NCBI RefSeq assembly: GCF_036898095.1
Contig: NC_090761.1
Span: 43,014,946 to 43,078,945 of the forward strand
Origin: Palaemon carinicauda
Taxonomy: Eukaryota; Arthropoda; Malacostraca; Decapoda; Palaemonidae
DNA length: 64,000 bases
Reading direction: 5' to 3'
Below are positions 38,844-53,310 of this stretch, piece after piece. Below the pieces are notes generated by a model, which was given only the letters and a program-made list of their open reading frames with translations, was not told the origin of the DNA and ran no database searches. Every line of letters begins with the position of its first letter. Within the stretch, counting starts at the first letter, position 1. The position numbers and the translations under genes were made by a program.

Positions 38844-39149
38844 GTCTTATAGTTTACAGGGAAGAAAGGCGGCGGCAGGTATGCCGCCTACTTTCAGCGG
38901 TAAACTAAGGAAGCATGGCTTCCTGTGCCGACGCCATCGTGGGCGGCAGAGGAACAAAGATTCCCCTATCAGCGACATTGTCGGCTGCAAGACGTAGTCT
39001 TATAGTTTATAGGGGAAAAACGCTGCGGCAGGTATGCTGTCCACTTTCAGCTGTAAACTAAGGAAGCATGGCTTCCTGTGCCGACGCCGTCGTGGGCGGC
39101 AGAAAAACAAAGATTCCCCTGTCGGCAACATTGTCAGCTGCAAGACTAT
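38844..39149. repeat. 153-bp tandem duplication in E4 leader
   Basis: Two adjacent copies, 38844-38996 and 38997-39149, each starting GTCTTATAGTTTA and containing AAGGAAGCATGGCTTCCTGT and CGTGGGCGGCAGA. The open frames here are incidental. Confidence 0.85.
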
Positions 39150-39476
39150 ACATCCTGAGCTACCGTCTTACTTCAAAGCCGGGATACTCGGCATCAAAGA
39201 AGGTAGATGGTGTACGATTATCTAAGTCAAGCTGGAGTTTACTACTCAGCGGCGATGACGAAATATAGAGGTTGCCACTTGTAATGTCGGCACTTAGGGA
39301 GGGAGGAAGGGTTTAGCCTCTTTTCTCTAAAAGAGAAAAGTATCAAACCATATCCATAAATTCTAAGGGATACATATCCCCATCCGAATTAATAGGGAAC
39401 GATACGATGAGGTTAAACAATGGGAATTACTTTAGGCTAGCCAGACTTCAGTGGGGACCGCGGCCAAGGTTAATAC

Positions 39477-39538
39477 CACCGGGGTCCCCATCGTACACGA
39501 AAGTAACCGGGGTCCCCATCGTATACGAAAGTAACATT
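39477..39538. repeat. 31-bp tandem duplication in E4 leader
   Basis: Two near-identical units of ACCGGGGTCCCCATCGTA followed by CACGAAAGT or TACGAAAGT. Confidence 0.75.
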
Positions 39539-39859
39539 ACATATCGGAAGAGGAAATGTTATAATGTATGCAAAGTCTTCATTAGATAATTTGCCTGACT
39601 AGCTAAAAAGTTTTCCTTTATAGCTAAATACCGGGAGTGTCGCACTACTGACTAAATAAAATGCATTTATGACGTGCGACTGCAGCTCAAAATGGCCGCC
39701 TCCAGTGTTAGCTACGCTCCACTAAACACACTTAAATTATACGAATTTAACTGTGAGAAGGGAGCATAAATATTATACACAGGAAAGATTAGATACTCAA
39801 CTTTCCAGAAGCTGAAGATGCTGGAGATTGTATAATAACATTCCGAAATCAGTAATAAA

Positions 39860-40217
39860 CACCGAGAGAAGCGTGGGAGCGCACTTATCTTAAATGCTAC
39901 GGATTAAAGGAATGATGGGCCATTGTAGTATGGAGAGGATGTCCACCGGGTACCTTGATAATGGCTCCCCTTTCGTTTGCCACTCTTCCCCCTCAAAGAA
40001 TTAAATTTATTCGGGGTGAAGATTGCTGTGTCGTATCAAAAAATACGTCCCCTGATATTATGCGATATCCTTAAAGATATATTAAGGATATTCACGTCAG
40101 GAGTTAGAATTCTGGAGACCTACGGTTAATTCTCTGGGAGTATTACTGTAGCAAATATCCCTTAGAAAGCTACCTAAAGGAACCTTCCATCAGGACGACA
40201 TAGCCAAGCCCCAAAAA
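39860..40217 (-). repeat. Left inverted terminal repeat of E4
   Basis: Reverse complement of 31720-32085; includes GGAGTTAGAATTCTGGAG and ACCTTCCATCAGGACGACAT. Confidence 0.85.
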
Positions 40218-40747
40218 ATATACAGAATTAAAAAAAGGCCAAATAAAAAGATGAAATTTAATTTCAAATTTATCGTAAAATCACCTGTTAATATTTTCTG
40301 CCATTTGTTAATGTGTTTCCTAAAACTAGGTGTTAATGTTTTCTGTCATTTATTAATCTGTTTTGTAAAATTGTTTTTTTCTGCAGTTTGTCATCCGCCT
40401 CTACTGCCCAATCACTTCGCTCTTAGACATTGCCTCACTCCAAAGGTAAGGCTCCACATTTTTAATACTGTATTTTCCCTGTATTATTGCTTTGTTTTCC
40501 TGTCTGCTCTAATTATACATTTACTTTACAGGATATTAACAGTTAGGTTATTACTGAATGATCCAAATAGTTCTATTTCATTTAGCTTAGTGGAGTTTAG
40601 TCTTATTATGATCATTTGCTATGGCATTTTTGTAGGGTCTGGAATGAATTAGTCTTTTTACATGTAAAAGGCAACTCACGATGCGAAAAAATCCCGGTAC
40701 AAAACCCACCACCGGACCAATTAATTTCGTATTGTGAGGCATTACTG
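40218..40747 (+). other. 3' part of Tigger-like transposon T1 after the E4 insertion
   Basis: Non-coding 3' region of T1, ending in the right terminal inverted repeat. The open frame at 40251-40652 has low complexity and no recognisable similarity. Confidence 0.6.
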
Positions 40748-41074
40748 TAATTCATTCATGTAACCAATCTTGGATATATTGTACTGTAATTGTGACAAAT
40801 TTTACTAGCATTTTGGCAAACTAAAGATACAGGTTTGATAAAATTCATTCATACTTATGAAAAATTGCAATCAAGCTCATAAACTTCCATATATTCTACA
40901 AAGCCTTGTCACAATGCCAATACAATTCTGTTGAATTTTGATCAATTTCATGTCTACTTTCAGTTGAGTTTAGACTTACTTTTGACAGATGCAACTCAAT
41001 ATTTCACTCAATCTCGGTTAAACTTTTAACTAATTTTACTTGCCCTATAAAGCATAATACCAAAAAGAGCTTAC

Positions 41075-41347
41075 CTCCATCTTGGCTGAGCTTCAACTGC
41101 AAAGAATGCCACTTATCAATATGAATTTCGGATCTAATTTCCTTCTTAACTTCATTTACTTCATAAGAGAAAATGGCTGTTCTATTGCTGAGATGCAGTG
41201 ATATGGAATCTGTTCTATTGCTGAGCAGTGATATGGAATCTGTTCTATTGCTGCCATGCAGTGATATGGAATCTGTTCTATTGCTGCCATGCAGTGATAT
41301 GGAATCCATTTTATCAGTGCAAGATAAATACAAACTCAAAATTATCC
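41075..41347 (-). CDS. Host exon: first half of a laminin G domain with in-frame tandem repeats
   Basis: A 273-bp exon on the minus strand. The 3' splice site is TTTTTTTATCTTTTCAG before 41347 and the 5' splice site GATGGAG|GTAAGCTC at 41075/41074. It enters and leaves in phase 1. The frame starts GIILSLYLS, a typical laminin G strand, runs through four copies of an 11-residue unit (DSISLHGSNRT, one copy shortened to 10), and ends TAIFSYEVNEV...IDKWHSLQLKLSQDG, the FSY and WHSL strands of the fold. The next exon (13402-13209) completes the domain. The repeat units are all multiples of three bases and each carries an NRT glycosylation sequon. The intron to the next exon is about 27.7 kb and filled with mobile elements. 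Confidence 0.72.
41178..41306 (-). repeat. Coding minisatellite, units of 33, 30, 33 and 33 bp
   Basis: Units at 41178-41210, 41211-41240, 41241-41273 and 41274-41306 share TGTTCTATTGCTG and CAGTGATATGGAATC on the plus strand. Each length is divisible by three, and the minus-strand frame stays open through all four. Confidence 0.92.
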
Positions 41348-45722
<4,375 letters not shown>

Positions 45723-45871
45723 TAATAGACATGGATGTGACATAGGTTTATTCCAGAAACTCCACCTGTAAAGAATATTTAGGAAATATTCCACATATAT
45801 AACCGTAGTACGGCGTAGGCTAACATAAAGCCTGACAACCTGGGGGCACCAGGCAGAGACGCCCTCGAGAA

Positions 45872-45941
<70 letters not shown>
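45872..45941. repeat. (TA)n(GT)n microsatellite
   Basis: TA repeat followed by a GT repeat, about 70 bp. Confidence 0.95.
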
Positions 45942-45942
<1 letters not shown>

Positions 45943-47323
45943 GATTTTGTTCCTGCTTCTAGCTAGTTGTTGATGTAACTATATTTTTCACATAATGTAG
46001 TAACTTTGCATCTTTGTATAAAAGGAAGGAATGATTACTTTGGAAACACACCTTTCTTGAGGAAATATTCATAATTTTAGTAAGGAAGTTTTAATTTTGG
46101 TCTCTTTTCTGGTCTTCGGCAGCTGACTCTCAACTTACCTTATTGAGCTAAAATTCTAGATATAGTAAATTTATATTAGGTATTTTCATTCAGTCGCTCA
46201 GATTATGCCATCCACCTCTCAGTGTTAGATATGCATCTAATTCTATGTCTGGCATTTTCTAATGTGAGTTTCAATACCACACAGTAATCAACAAGTTTTT
46301 ATTCTCAATACCTTGTGGAATGATCTTCTGAATCATTTTAAGGAACTGGTTCAACTTCCTAAGTATAATTTTGATGCAAATGCAGCTTCACACATTTAAT
46401 AGTTTATCAGTCATTTATGTAATTTACTATTTATATATCTCATCATTTTCTTAATTTCCCATATATAGTTTAGTCTTTAATTATTAATAGAAAATAATCC
46501 AACAAAGGCCACAGCAGTATGTTTTCCATGTTACCTTTAATAATAGTTAAATTTGCATTACGTAATTGTTGAGGCTATATACTTTGCATAAACTCCCATT
46601 AAGAAAATACTGTCATCGCTGTCTTACACCCTTTTTAAGAAAAAATTTCCTAAACTATTCCACATAATTGAAAGTAATCCTGATTGCAATTTAAACTTTA
46701 CATATAGTTGTATTTCTATCTTTATCTCTTGTGAAGTCTTTTCTCAAATAAAATATAAAAAGTGACGGTGCCTTCGAAGTTCCTTCTGCCACAAAGATTG
46801 GGGCAGAGGCTACCCATTAACTGGAGTCAGATTTGATTTAAAGCTGTGACCCCAAATTCTTCTGGTTGAAAGTGTCTCCCTGTTTCTGGGCACAATATGT
46901 TCACTCCAGCAATAAGACTTACAGAACACTATCTAACAATGAGCCTTTAGAAAGAAAACTCCCAAAATTTTATAACTAGATACATACCTAGTATGGCTTT
47001 GGGAATGGTACAGTTGGGTAAGATTTGAAGGCCAACGATAATTAGCAATCTGAAAAACTGTATACTGTACATTGTACGCAATGAGCCACGGTACTTGAAA
47101 TATAGTGTTGGATATTACTATCCAGGAAAAGGACTAATAGACTTCAAGTTCATTGTACCACCATATAATAAGTGAATTGGCTTCTGTATGCAAACCAAAA
47201 GCAAAATATCTAAATTGTAACAAAACAAAAGAATTAAAATATCAACTAATGAGAAAAGTCTCAAAAATGCTGGAATTTTTTTTGTATCGCATTTATGGAA
47301 TTTAAAGAATATTCAAGAATATA
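45942..47323. other. Unannotated AT-rich sequence
   Basis: No ORF or known repeat recognised. One weak candidate host exon on the minus strand lies at 47049-46988. Confidence 0.4.
46988..47049 (-). CDS. Weak candidate exon upstream of the laminin G exons
   Basis: A 62-bp stretch between GTTTTTCAG and AG|GTATGTATC on the minus strand. In the phase needed to join the exon at 41347 (phase 2 in, phase 1 out) it is open and encodes a hydrophobic stretch (LLIIVGLQILPN), which could be an edge strand of the laminin G fold. Short length and lack of a diagnostic motif make this speculative. Confidence 0.2.
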
Positions 47324-47814
47324 CAGTGGAAACTCTACATACGAATTTAATCTGTTCCAGAACCAACTTCGGATGTAAAAATGTTCAGATGTAGAAACGA
47401 ATTTTCCCATAAGAATACATTGAAATAGGATTAATCTGTGGTTGAGCCCAAAAACCTATGATAACTTCTTAATAAACTACTACACATAATTTTCCCATGA
47501 GAATAATGCACACTAAATTAGATAATAGACATGTAAATAAGAAGAATTAGCAAAAAATGATAAATAAGAAACGGGTTTTTAGCGTCACTTTACCTTAGAA
47601 ACTCCAGCGCAGGTGTTGTTAGTCTTGCTACGCAGAGAGGAGACGGACGGGCGGCAAGGAGGTAGAGAGGTTAACTACGATAAACGTTCACTACCGTAAC
47701 TTATTCTAACTTACACTAAGTGAACTTTAACATAACTTAGCTTATTTTTTATTTTATTTTTATATTTTATATTTTTTTACATTTTCTTTTTTTCTTTTTG
47801 ATAATTACGTAATT

Positions 47815-49678
47815 TTAATCACTTTCACTCTCTACACTTAAAATTGACTGAATTTCTTTCGCTTCACTCTTTTCCGTTTTCTTTGTTTCACTTTCTTCCG
47901 CTTCACTCTTTGCCGTTTTCTTCGAATCACTTACATCCTCTTCATCACGAGTTCGCTTCGCAGTTTTTTTAAAGAAATTATCGATAGATAATTGCTTGGT
48001 ACGGCTTTTCAGAATGTTTCGAAAGTGAGTTAGGCAAACATCATCGAACTGCAAAACTACACGACAAACCTGCAATTTCTTTGGATGGTATTTGTCGATG
48101 AAGTTGACCACGTCTTGATATTTTCCTAACACCTCTTTTATATGCGCCGAACCTAACACATGTTCTACCTCCTCGCTCCCTTCCTCGTCATCACTCATGT
48201 GCTCAGACATAGCATGGAGTTCCTTGAGCTCATCCGTGGTAAGTTCGTCGTGATGTTCGGCGACGAGTTCCGTAACGTCATCTGCGTCGACCTCCAGACC
48301 CATGGACTTGCCAAGGGAGACGATTTCCTCTACGCCTTCCACTGCACCCACCACGGGATCAGGTTCGGGGTCAATATCTTCGAAATCTCGGGAAGCAACT
48401 GCATCAGGCCACAGCTTCTTCCAGGCAGAATTGAGGGTCCGTCGAGTTAATCCCACCCAAGCCTGATCTATGATCTTCAAGCAGTGCACGATGTTGAAGT
48501 GGCCCCTCCAAAATTCACGCAAAGTTAAGTTGGTGCTTTGCGTGACATTAAAGCACTGCTTAAATAAGTGCTTGGTGTACAGCTTCTTAAAATTAGAGAT
48601 GACTTGCTGGTCCATGGGCTGGAGGATAGAGGTGGTATTCGGTGGAAGATACAGCACCTTCATGAACTTAAATTTATCGAAGATATCATCTTCAAGTCCG
48701 GGGGGGGGGGTGAGCGGGTGCATTGTCAAGGCATAGCAGGCACTTTAAAGGCAATTTCTGTTCATGAAGAAACTTCTTCACAGAAGGGCCGAAAACTTGG
48801 TTAACCCATTGCACAAAGAATTGCCTAGTGACCCAGGCCTTCGAGTAGGATCGCCTGAAAACAAGAAGCTGATCCTTATCGACGTTGTGTGCCTTAAAGG
48901 CCCTAGGGTTCTCTGAATGGTAAACCAGTAAGGGCTTGACTTTAAAGTCCCCGCTAGCGTTGGCACATAGGGCAAGAGTCAACCGATCCTTCATTGGCTT
49001 ATGCCCAGGCAATTTCTTCTCTTCGGCGGTGATGTAGGTTCGACTCGGCATCTTCTTCCAAAACAGCCCGGTTTCATCACAATTAAACACTTGCTGCTCT
49101 ACGTAGCCTTCTTCCTGCACGATCTTTTCGAAGTTCTTGACAAAGTCAGCTGCAGCCTTTGTGTCCGCACTAGCAGCCTCTCCGTAGCGAACAACTGAAT
49201 GAATCCCGGACAGTTTCTTAAATTTCTCGAACCAGCTGCGAGATGCCTTGAAATCATCTGAGGAAGGCTCGGTTGAACTCTCCCCAGCATCACCCCCAGA
49301 GCTCTCCTCCTTCAAGTCCGTAAAGATGGCGTGCGCCTTCTCGCAGATGACGGTCTCGGTGATGGTGTCGCCAACGATCTCTCTGTCTTTGATCCACACT
49401 AGCAGAAGTCGTTCCATCTCTTCTATGATAGGGCTACGGCATTTTGAAATTATGGTGATCCCCTTAGAAGGTTTCACTGCTTTAATAGCTTCCTTCTGTT
49501 TAAGGATTGTCGAGATCGTCGACATATTACGGCCATACTGTTTAGCAATTTCACTCACGCGGACGCCACACACATGTTTTTCTATAATTTCCTGCTTAAC
49601 CTCTAAAGAAAGCATTTCCTTCTTCCTTTTCTCACCACTACCACTACCACTGGCAAAACTAAGCCTTTTAGGATCCAT
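47815..49678 (-). CDS. T2 Tigger/pogo-like transposase (single frameshift)
   Basis: Cut-and-paste transposase. It starts ATG at 49678 (MDPKRL). The N-terminal CENP-B-type helix-turn-helix (SEIAKQYGRNMSTISTILKQ) is at about residues 38-60, followed by a second DNA-binding region (RSWFEKFKKLSGIHSVVRYG). The catalytic acids lie in NCDETGLFWKKMPSRTY, CLLCLDNAPAHP and PNTTSILQPMDQQV, a D-D-D arrangement as in pogo/Tigger. The C-terminal tail is acidic, then Lys/Glu-rich. The frame breaks at a run of eleven G on the plus strand (48700-48710); the next frame continues to the stop at 47815. A one-base change in the run would explain it, either a real mutation or a sequencing error. Confidence 0.93.
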
Positions 49679-49905
49679 ACTTTACGTAAATTACCGTTAA
49701 AGGATGCACGTAAAAAATCACGATTAAAACAGAGTTAATAGCAGAACACACAGAGCACAACCACAAGAAGCCGACGAGCACAGAAGACTGACCCAAGCCG
49801 CGCTAATTGAGGGTCCCTCCGAGGTCGAAGTGCTGCCTTCTATCGGCGGAAATAAAAAAACACTTCAGGCGCTATGAGCACCGACTACGCGTACAAGTAT
49901 TGTTT

Positions 49906-50129
49906 ACTTCGGGTGTCGAAAAAAACATTCGGGTGTAGAGTAGGAACGTGTTCGAATTGTACTTCGCGTGTAGAAAAATTCGGATACAACCATACAACCG
50001 GTACGACGAAAATTGCTTACTTCGTGTGTCGAAATAAAATTCGGGTGTAGAGTCAAAAATTTGCTCGAATTTTACTTCGGATGTTGGAAAATTCGGATGT
50101 AGATACGTTCGTGTGTAGAGGTTCCACTG
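49906..50129. repeat. Four subterminal repeats of about 55 bp at the 5' end of T2
   Basis: Units begin ACTTCG at 49906, 49961, 50019 and 50074, and most contain a pair of ATTCGG(G/A)TGTAGA-like motifs. The outermost unit merges into the terminal repeat. A single unit of the same kind is present near the other end (about 47366-47410). They probably serve as transposase-binding sites. Confidence 0.7.
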
Positions 50130-50958
50130 TATCCAGATTGTCTTAATCTGGATATACTGTATTCTCGAATTCTCAACCAAGAAAGACACCTGAAATTTTA
50201 AATGAACTGGATAAGTAAGTGAAAGTTTTTCAATTTAGGACATCTGGATGGGAGGGGGTGATTTATGGTTTAACTTCATCCCTCATAACTTACAAGATGA
50301 ACTAATTTTAGCTAGATCTCTATTAACACTTTCTCAACATATAGTACAGAAGTTGCAACCGATAATGACAACTAGAATATAAATTGAATATTCCTGCCTT
50401 ATAAGCCTATTAAGTTCTGTTCAAACTGATCCTTGTTCAAATTATATAATAATAATAATATCAATAATTTTTCAGCCAATTATACACAAACTATAAAACA
50501 CTTAAAAACATGGTTGATATCTATTGTTTGGTAAGTACGAGAGAATGGGACGACGTTCAATGGCTTCCTTCTGCTACCCACTTTAGTATGTTTGTAAATG
50601 GACTGGGTTAACAAACTGTTATATCAATATCTAAAACAGTGCCAATGGCTATACAATGCATTTCTAGATCAATAACGTTACGGAGGAAACCTTGCTATGA
50701 TATAAATGCTATAACAAATTTTGAAATAAAGTTATACAGTTTTTGTCTTCTTGGGGATTCTGGAACAGTTTTTACAAGATTAATACATTGATGCTTAGGA
50801 ACATAGTGTAAAAGGGATGAGCAAAATTATTCTGCTAGGCTCCTAAGGCAACAAAAGTATATCCAAGATTGAATTTCTAACATATTACCAAGAAATAACA
50901 TCAAGTCTATTAAATATTGTTTTTGTTATAATTCTTGTTAATCTAGTTTTTAAGTATA
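50130..50958. other. Sequence between T2 and the 2A-bearing LINE
   Basis: The last part is presumably the 5' UTR of the LINE, but its 5' boundary cannot be set from one copy. No ORF is recognised. Confidence 0.4.
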
Positions 50959-52987
50959 ATGCCTCTTTTTTTATTTCTATTAATTCTTATGCTGTCTGGA
51001 GACATTGAGCGAAATCCGGGACCAGTACGTCCTAGATTTCGTCAATATCGTCTTCTGTATTGCAATATTTGTGGTCTTCATGCAAATATCCAAGACCTTA
51101 CAGTTGTGTCCAGACAGTATGATATTCTTTTGTGCTCAGAAACTTTGGTTTCTAATATGAAGCACTCATCTGAGCTCCTTATAGCTGATTTTAAGAAGCC
51201 AATAATGTTGAAACAGGATGCCATCCCTAGGGCCAGGGGAATGGCGTTGTATATTAGGACCGAGTACCCTGCTTCTCATAAATCCTGCTATCAATGTGGA
51301 TGTCATGAGATTCAGGTAGTAAAAGTTTGTGGCAGGCATAACAACTTTTATTTGTGTTCGATCTACCGGAATCCAGACATGGATGATTCTATCTTCGATT
51401 GTCTTCTTACCATTATGGCTAAGATACAAGAAGATGATAGAAAGGCTTCTTCTGTCTTTGTTGGTGATTTTAATGCTCACCATAGGGAGTGGTTAAGTTC
51501 TATCTCTCCAACCGATCGCCATGGCTTAAGAGCTTTAGACTTTGCCTCTGAATCAGGCTGTTAGCAAATCATAAATGAAGCTACTCACAGGTCTTGTAAT
51601 TGCTTGGACCTTGTATACACTGACTCCCCTGGCGTTATAACTAGTAAGGTTGGTTCTCCAGTCGGGACATCTGATTTCATTAGTAGTGAAGCCTGAGCAG
51701 CCTGTCCCTGATATATCATACTCTTGCAAAATTTATATGAAATCCCAGGCAGACTGGAATGGGATTTTGCATGATCTTTTGTGCTTGAATTGGTCACAAT
51801 TATATAGTAGTGTAGATCCTGTTGTCCTATTGAATGAAAATCTAGTCAACATAATTGATAGGCGTATCCCTTCTCGTGTGCTAAGGTACCAAGTGAAGGA
51901 CAAACCGTGGTTCAATGATGATTGTAGACGTGCTTTTTAGAGAAGCAGGAGGCCTATCATCTTTGGAAGGGTAACAGATTAGATTTGACCAGGAACAACT
52001 ATACTCAGCTTTGAGCTTTTGCTCAGAGAGTTTTTGCCTCAACTGAAAAGGAGTGCAATTTAACCATAAAAGAAACCCTTTCTGGTACAACTCAGGAACA
52101 TAAATGGTGGTCTACCCTTAAATCTGCACTCTTTGGTGTAGATGCAACAGTTCCTCCTTTACTTAAACCAGATGGCTCAGTCACTCACTGTACAAAGGAA
52201 AAGGCAACCCTTTTGGCTGATGTTTTTGACAGTAAACAGAGTAATGAAAAACTTGAACTTCCTCATTCCTGTTTTCCTGAGGCTAAACTAACTAGTTTAG
52301 CTTTTCGATCTCGTGAGATTAAAGCTCTGTTGATGGACCTTGATGCTTATGGAAGTGTAGACCCAAATGGTATTTCTCCTTTGTTTTTTATAAAGTCAGC
52401 AGATTTCTTAGCTCCAAAGTTATCTGTTATTTTGCGCAAGTTAGCAAGAAGAGGAGCTTTTAGCACTTGTTGGAGAATTGGTAATGTTACTCCTCTATGT
52501 AAATGTGTTTGTGGTAGCTCAAGTCCCACTGATTACCGCCCAATTTCCATAACTCCCATATTATCTAAAGTTTTTGAACGTCTTCTGGTAAAACGTCTTA
52601 ATAGGTTTGCTGAAGGTAATCATCTACTCCCTAGTTTGCAATTTTGTTTTCGTAAAGGCCTTGGAGTATGTGATGCCCTTCTTACAATCTCCAGTGTTGT
52701 ACAGAAATCCCTTGATTGTGGTCATGAAGTTCGTATGATTGGCATTGATTTTGGTGCTGCCTTTGACCATGTTAATCATGAGGCCCTTGTTTACAAACTC
52801 ACAGTTGGGAGTGGGTGGGTTGTTTCTTAGCATTATTATTGATTTTTTAAGCAATAGATCTCAAAGAGTTGCTGTTGATGGGCACCATAGTGAGTATAGG
52901 AATGTGATATCTGGTCTTCCACAGGGTAGTGTTCTTGGCCCATTACTTTTCATACTATATACACATGACATTTGATTTGGCCTAGAA
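50959..52987 (+). pseudogene. 2A-LINE protein, first part: 2A-like leader, endonuclease, start of RT
   Basis: ATG at 50959; the frame upstream is closed. A hydrophobic stretch of about 12 residues is followed by GDIERNPGP. The endonuclease follows, with YCNICGLHAN, LCSETL, LCSIYRNPD and FVGDFNAHHREW. The frame is broken by a stop at 51562-51564, a frameshift near 51680 and stops near 51940 and 52011. The RT begins with DPNGISPLFF, TDYRPISITPILSKVFERLL and IGIDFGAAFDHVNHEAL (catalytic Asp), then, after a frameshift near 52815, ISGLPQGSVLGPLLFILY. Not functional as it stands. Confidence 0.85.
50998..51024 (+). other. 2A-like ribosome-skipping motif
   Basis: Codes for GDIERNPGP, residues 14-22 of the LINE protein, matching the 2A consensus D-(V/I)-E-x-N-P-G-P, preceded by a leucine-rich stretch. 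In known 2A sequences the ribosome fails to form the Gly-Pro bond, so the LINE protein would be released without its first 21 residues. 2A-like motifs at this place are known in some CR1/L2-type LINEs. Confidence 0.8.
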
Positions 52988-53019
52988 ATGATATTTTCAT
53001 AATAAAATAAATTTTTGTA

Positions 53020-53170
53020 CATACTTACCCGCTGGTTATATAAGAATGGCTAAAGTCCCTGACGCTCCGGCAGAACTATTCAAAACTCGCGGCTATCGCA
53101 GATATGCCAGGTGTACACTAGCACCCTGGTGGACTACGGGTTGAACTAATCCAACCTATTCAGATTTTCC
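53020..53170 (-). repeat. Right inverted terminal repeat of E5
   Basis: Complementary to 59785-59925 over about 140 bp, including CGGCAGAACTATTCAAAACT and CAGGTGTACACTAG; preceded by the right-end-specific GATATTTTCATAATAAAATA. Confidence 0.88.
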
Positions 53171-53210
53171 TTGCCCCTTGGTCTCTAGAGGGGAGGAGGG
53201 TGGGATTATA

Positions 53211-53310
53211 ACTTATATAACCAGCGGGTAAGTATGTTCAAAAATTTATTTTATTATGAAAATATCATTTTTAAACATAAAACTTACCCGCTGGTTATAT
53301 AAGAATGGCT
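53211..53310 (-). repeat. Internal complementary region of E5
   Basis: Consists of ACTTATATAACCAGCGGGTA and TTTATTTTATTATGAAAATA (complement of the right end), then TTTTTAAACATAAAACTTAC and CCGCTGGTTATATAAGAATG (complement of the left end). This is the same joined-ends layout as in E2 to E4. Confidence 0.9.

Larger units (their letters stand above)
37731..39860 (-). other. E4 leader with tandem repeats and GC-rich core
   Basis: Between the left terminal repeat and ORF1. It holds three tandem repeats (described separately) and a CCGGC-rich stretch at about 38500-38800. The 17-base block TTCTGGAAAGTTGAGTA at 39810-39794 is shared with E2. The gene-proximal end has the conserved pyrimidine-AG signal. 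Confidence 0.55.
31720..40217 (-). mobile_element. DIRS-like retrotransposon copy E4 (full length, decayed)
   Basis: A full-length copy in minus orientation inside T1. The left end is near 40217 (TTTTTTGGGGCTTGGC on the minus strand) and the right end near 31720 (CTCAAAATCTGTTTTTT). Inverted terminal repeats, internal complementary region (32139-32233), leader, ORF1 and ORF2 are all recognisable. Both ORFs carry several frameshifts and stops. Sequence is more distant from E1 to E3 than these are from each other. Confidence 0.92.
29426..40747 (+). mobile_element. Tigger/pogo-like DNA transposon T1, interrupted by DIRS E4 and a LINE tail
   Basis: Ends are inferred from inverted termini next to TA dinucleotides: the left begins TAGTGATACCTCTCGATA at 29426 and the right ends (reverse complement) CAGTAATGCCTCACAATACG at 40747, with TA at 29424-29425 and 40748-49. 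Removing the nested 8.5 kb E4 leaves about 2.8 kb, a normal size for the family. The transposase is on the plus strand and is badly broken. Insertion order is T1 first, then the LINE tail at 30138 and E4 at 31720. Confidence 0.75.
47324..50129 (-). mobile_element. Tigger/pogo-like DNA transposon T2
   Basis: Complete element of about 2.8 kb with terminal inverted repeats starting CAGTGGAA(A/C)CTCTACA, flanked by the TA target duplication (47322-47323 and 50130-50131). The transposase is on the minus strand with one frameshift. Clean ends and nearly intact coding suggest fairly recent activity. Confidence 0.95.

Noticed and set aside
40251..40652. Plus-strand ORF of 133 codons, rich in Leu, Phe and Ile
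   Set aside because: It lies in the non-coding 3' region of Tigger-like T1 and has no recognised similarity.
46130..46160. Strong 5' splice-site match AATAAG|GTAAGTTGAG on the minus strand
   Set aside because: All three frames upstream close within a few codons and no acceptor gives a plausible exon.
46760..46900. GC-richer stretch that might be an exon or an old repeat
   Set aside because: No open frame with bounded splice sites and no second copy in the window.
52347..52529. Minus-strand ORFs antisense to the 2A-LINE (also 51166-51483, 52624-52854)
   Set aside because: The plus-strand frames carry the endonuclease and RT motifs; the minus-strand frames have none.
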